Origin: Chloroflexia bacterium
GTDB lineage: Bacteria; Chloroflexota; Chloroflexia; Thermomicrobiales; UBA6265
Reading direction: 5' to 3'
NCBI GenBank assembly: GCA_013698495.1
Contig: JACCUV010000339.1
Location: forward strand, 1-5,363
Length of the DNA stretch: 5,363 nt
In this document: piece after piece, positions 4,655-5,363 of the stretch
Layout of the letters: every line of letters starts with the position of its first letter
Numbering within the stretch: the first letter of the stretch is position 1
Program-made: the position numbers and the translations under genes
Notes under the pieces: generated by a model
The model's database searches: none
What the model was told of the DNA's origin: nothing
What the model saw: the letters and a program-made list of their open reading frames with translations, nothing else

Positions 4655-4754
4655 CGGCTCCGTTGCATCCTCTGGTTTCTTCGTGGCCGCGCGATCGACT
4701 CAGGCAACCGGAGTGAAGCTTAGCGCAACGCCTCGATCGAGTGAACCGGTGGCG

Positions 4755-4760
4755 TATTCT
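4755..4760 (+). promoter_or_regulatory. -10-like box upstream of the secreted-protein gene
   Basis: TATTCT is the same hexamer as the -10 candidate of the tRNA-Glu gene. No -35 is visible at 16-18 bases upstream. A start about 7 bases downstream would fall at the GTG of 4767, or leave a 60-base leader before ATG 4827. Evidence is weak. Confidence 0.25.
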
Positions 4761-4826
4761 GGCCCCGTGGGCGACACTCTCATCTGCACGCGACGCTTCG
4801 CCGACGATGCCCGGGAGTGCCAATCC

Positions 4827-5363
4827 ATGCTGGACAATTCAATGAGCGCGCGCCTGGGCGGCGTGTTGACAACGCTCGTCGCCATCGTCGGATTGTCACT
4901 ATCTGGCGTCATGGCGCAGACACCCGATGACACAGCCTGCTCCCTCGATCCCGTGACGTTGCCACTCTTCGATGCTACACCCGCCGCCTTGATCGCCTCC
5001 ACGCCGGTTGTCTCCACAACCGATTTTTCCTTTGACGAGATACGAGACGCAATCGCGGTGTTGGCCGCGTGCATGAACTCTGGCGACGCGGCCTTCCAGT
5101 ACGCCATCTTCACCGGTCGGTACCTGGCATCGTTGTTTGCCGACCCCACGATGACTTATCAACCTGAATTTGAGGAGCACATCGCACTTGGCCCAATCCA
5201 GCCGGAGGGACAATTGCGGATCGTCGATGTCGCCGAGATCGACCGCCTCCACGACGGCAGGGTCTCAGTGACGGTCACGATCGCGGCAGCAGTCTCTACT
5301 TTTGAGGACACCCTGATACTGGCATATGTAGACGGAGTCTGGCTGATTGACGATGTCGTGGAA
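4827..5363 (+). CDS. Secreted NTF2/SnoaL-like protein, N-terminal part (runs off window)
   Basis: The frame is open to the right edge, with 179 codons visible. Residues 1-30 form a signal peptide: short n-region with Arg9, hydrophobic core GGVLTTLVAIVGLSLSGV, and a V-M-A cleavage site before Gln31. A Thr/Pro/Ala-rich stretch of about 40 residues follows. A helical segment comes next (FDEIRDAIAVLAACMNSGDAAFQYAIF, split here as 68-94). Then come beta strands RIVDVAEIDRL, RVSVTVTIAAAV and DTLILAYVDGVWLIDDV. The last strands ending in 'DG.W.IDDV' are typical of NTF2-like folds. Cys38 and Cys82 could pair outside the cell. Such proteins have no fixed function. ATG 4827 has GGGAG at 4813-4817 (spacing 9). 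ATG 4842 and GTG 4767 are in-frame alternatives. The GTG at 4767 lies 7 bases after a TATTCT box (4755-4760), as a leaderless start would, but would push the signal peptide inward. Confidence 0.72.
   Translation, partial: MLDNSMSARLGGVLTTLVAIVGLSLSGVMAQTPDDTACSLDPVTLPLFDATPAALIASTPVVSTTDFSFDEIRDAIAVLAACMNSGDAAFQYAIFTGRYLASLFADPTMTYQPEFEEHIALGPIQPEGQLRIVDVAEIDRLHDGRVSVTVTIAAAVSTFEDTLILAYVDGVWLIDDVVE

Noticed and set aside
4079..4723. Plus-strand frame of 214 codons
   Set aside because: It is antisense to pdxH, whose identity is certain.
1..5363. CRISPR array, insertion sequence or integrase
   Set aside because: No regularly spaced repeats, no terminal inverted repeats with a transposase, and no recombinase motifs were seen on either strand.

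Overview
The window is GC-rich bacterial DNA with dense, short-spaced genes. It looks like a chromosome segment from a Chloroflexota-type organism, possibly Thermomicrobia-like. That placement is a tentative impression from protein style (PAP2, PLD lipoprotein and NTF2-like secreted protein) and base composition. No marker gene here fixes the taxon.

Layout from left to right. (1) On the minus strand, running off the left edge, is the N-terminal half of a polytopic PAP2/inositol-phosphorylceramide-synthase-like membrane protein. (2) A divergent intergenic region (about 550-747) carries a 14-bp perfect palindrome and a weak promoter candidate. (3) On the plus strand, an unrecognised ~273-aa protein is followed, with a GTGA stop/start overlap, by a phospholipase-D-fold lipoprotein with two HKD motifs. 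(4) Next comes a 367-base stretch without a protein gene. It holds a near-consensus sigma-70 promoter, ~200 nt of hairpin-rich sequence and a 12-bp intrinsic terminator, and reads as a stand-alone small RNA or leader. (5) A two-gene module follows on the plus strand: a PBECR/BECR-type RNase-fold toxin candidate overlapping (ATGA) a DUF2283-like antitoxin candidate, closed by an intrinsic terminator. Sampled lines there are about 45-52% GC, against about 70% in a sampled line of the PLD gene. (6) Convergent to it on the minus strand are tRNA-Glu(CTC) and pdxH (pyridoxamine 5'-phosphate oxidase). (7) At the right edge, on the plus strand and divergent from pdxH, is the start of a secreted NTF2-like protein.

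The housekeeping part is pdxH plus tRNA-Glu. The accessory part lies between the PLD gene and the tRNA: promoter, structured RNA, terminator, nuclease-fold gene, small partner gene, terminator, placed against the 3' end of a tRNA gene. This order resembles type III toxin-antitoxin loci in outline (RNA, terminator, toxin) but also carries a protein partner. The antitoxin could be the protein, the RNA, or both; that is inference, not shown by the sequence. The PAP2 protein and the PLD lipoprotein are both membrane/phospholipid-type proteins but sit in different transcription units.
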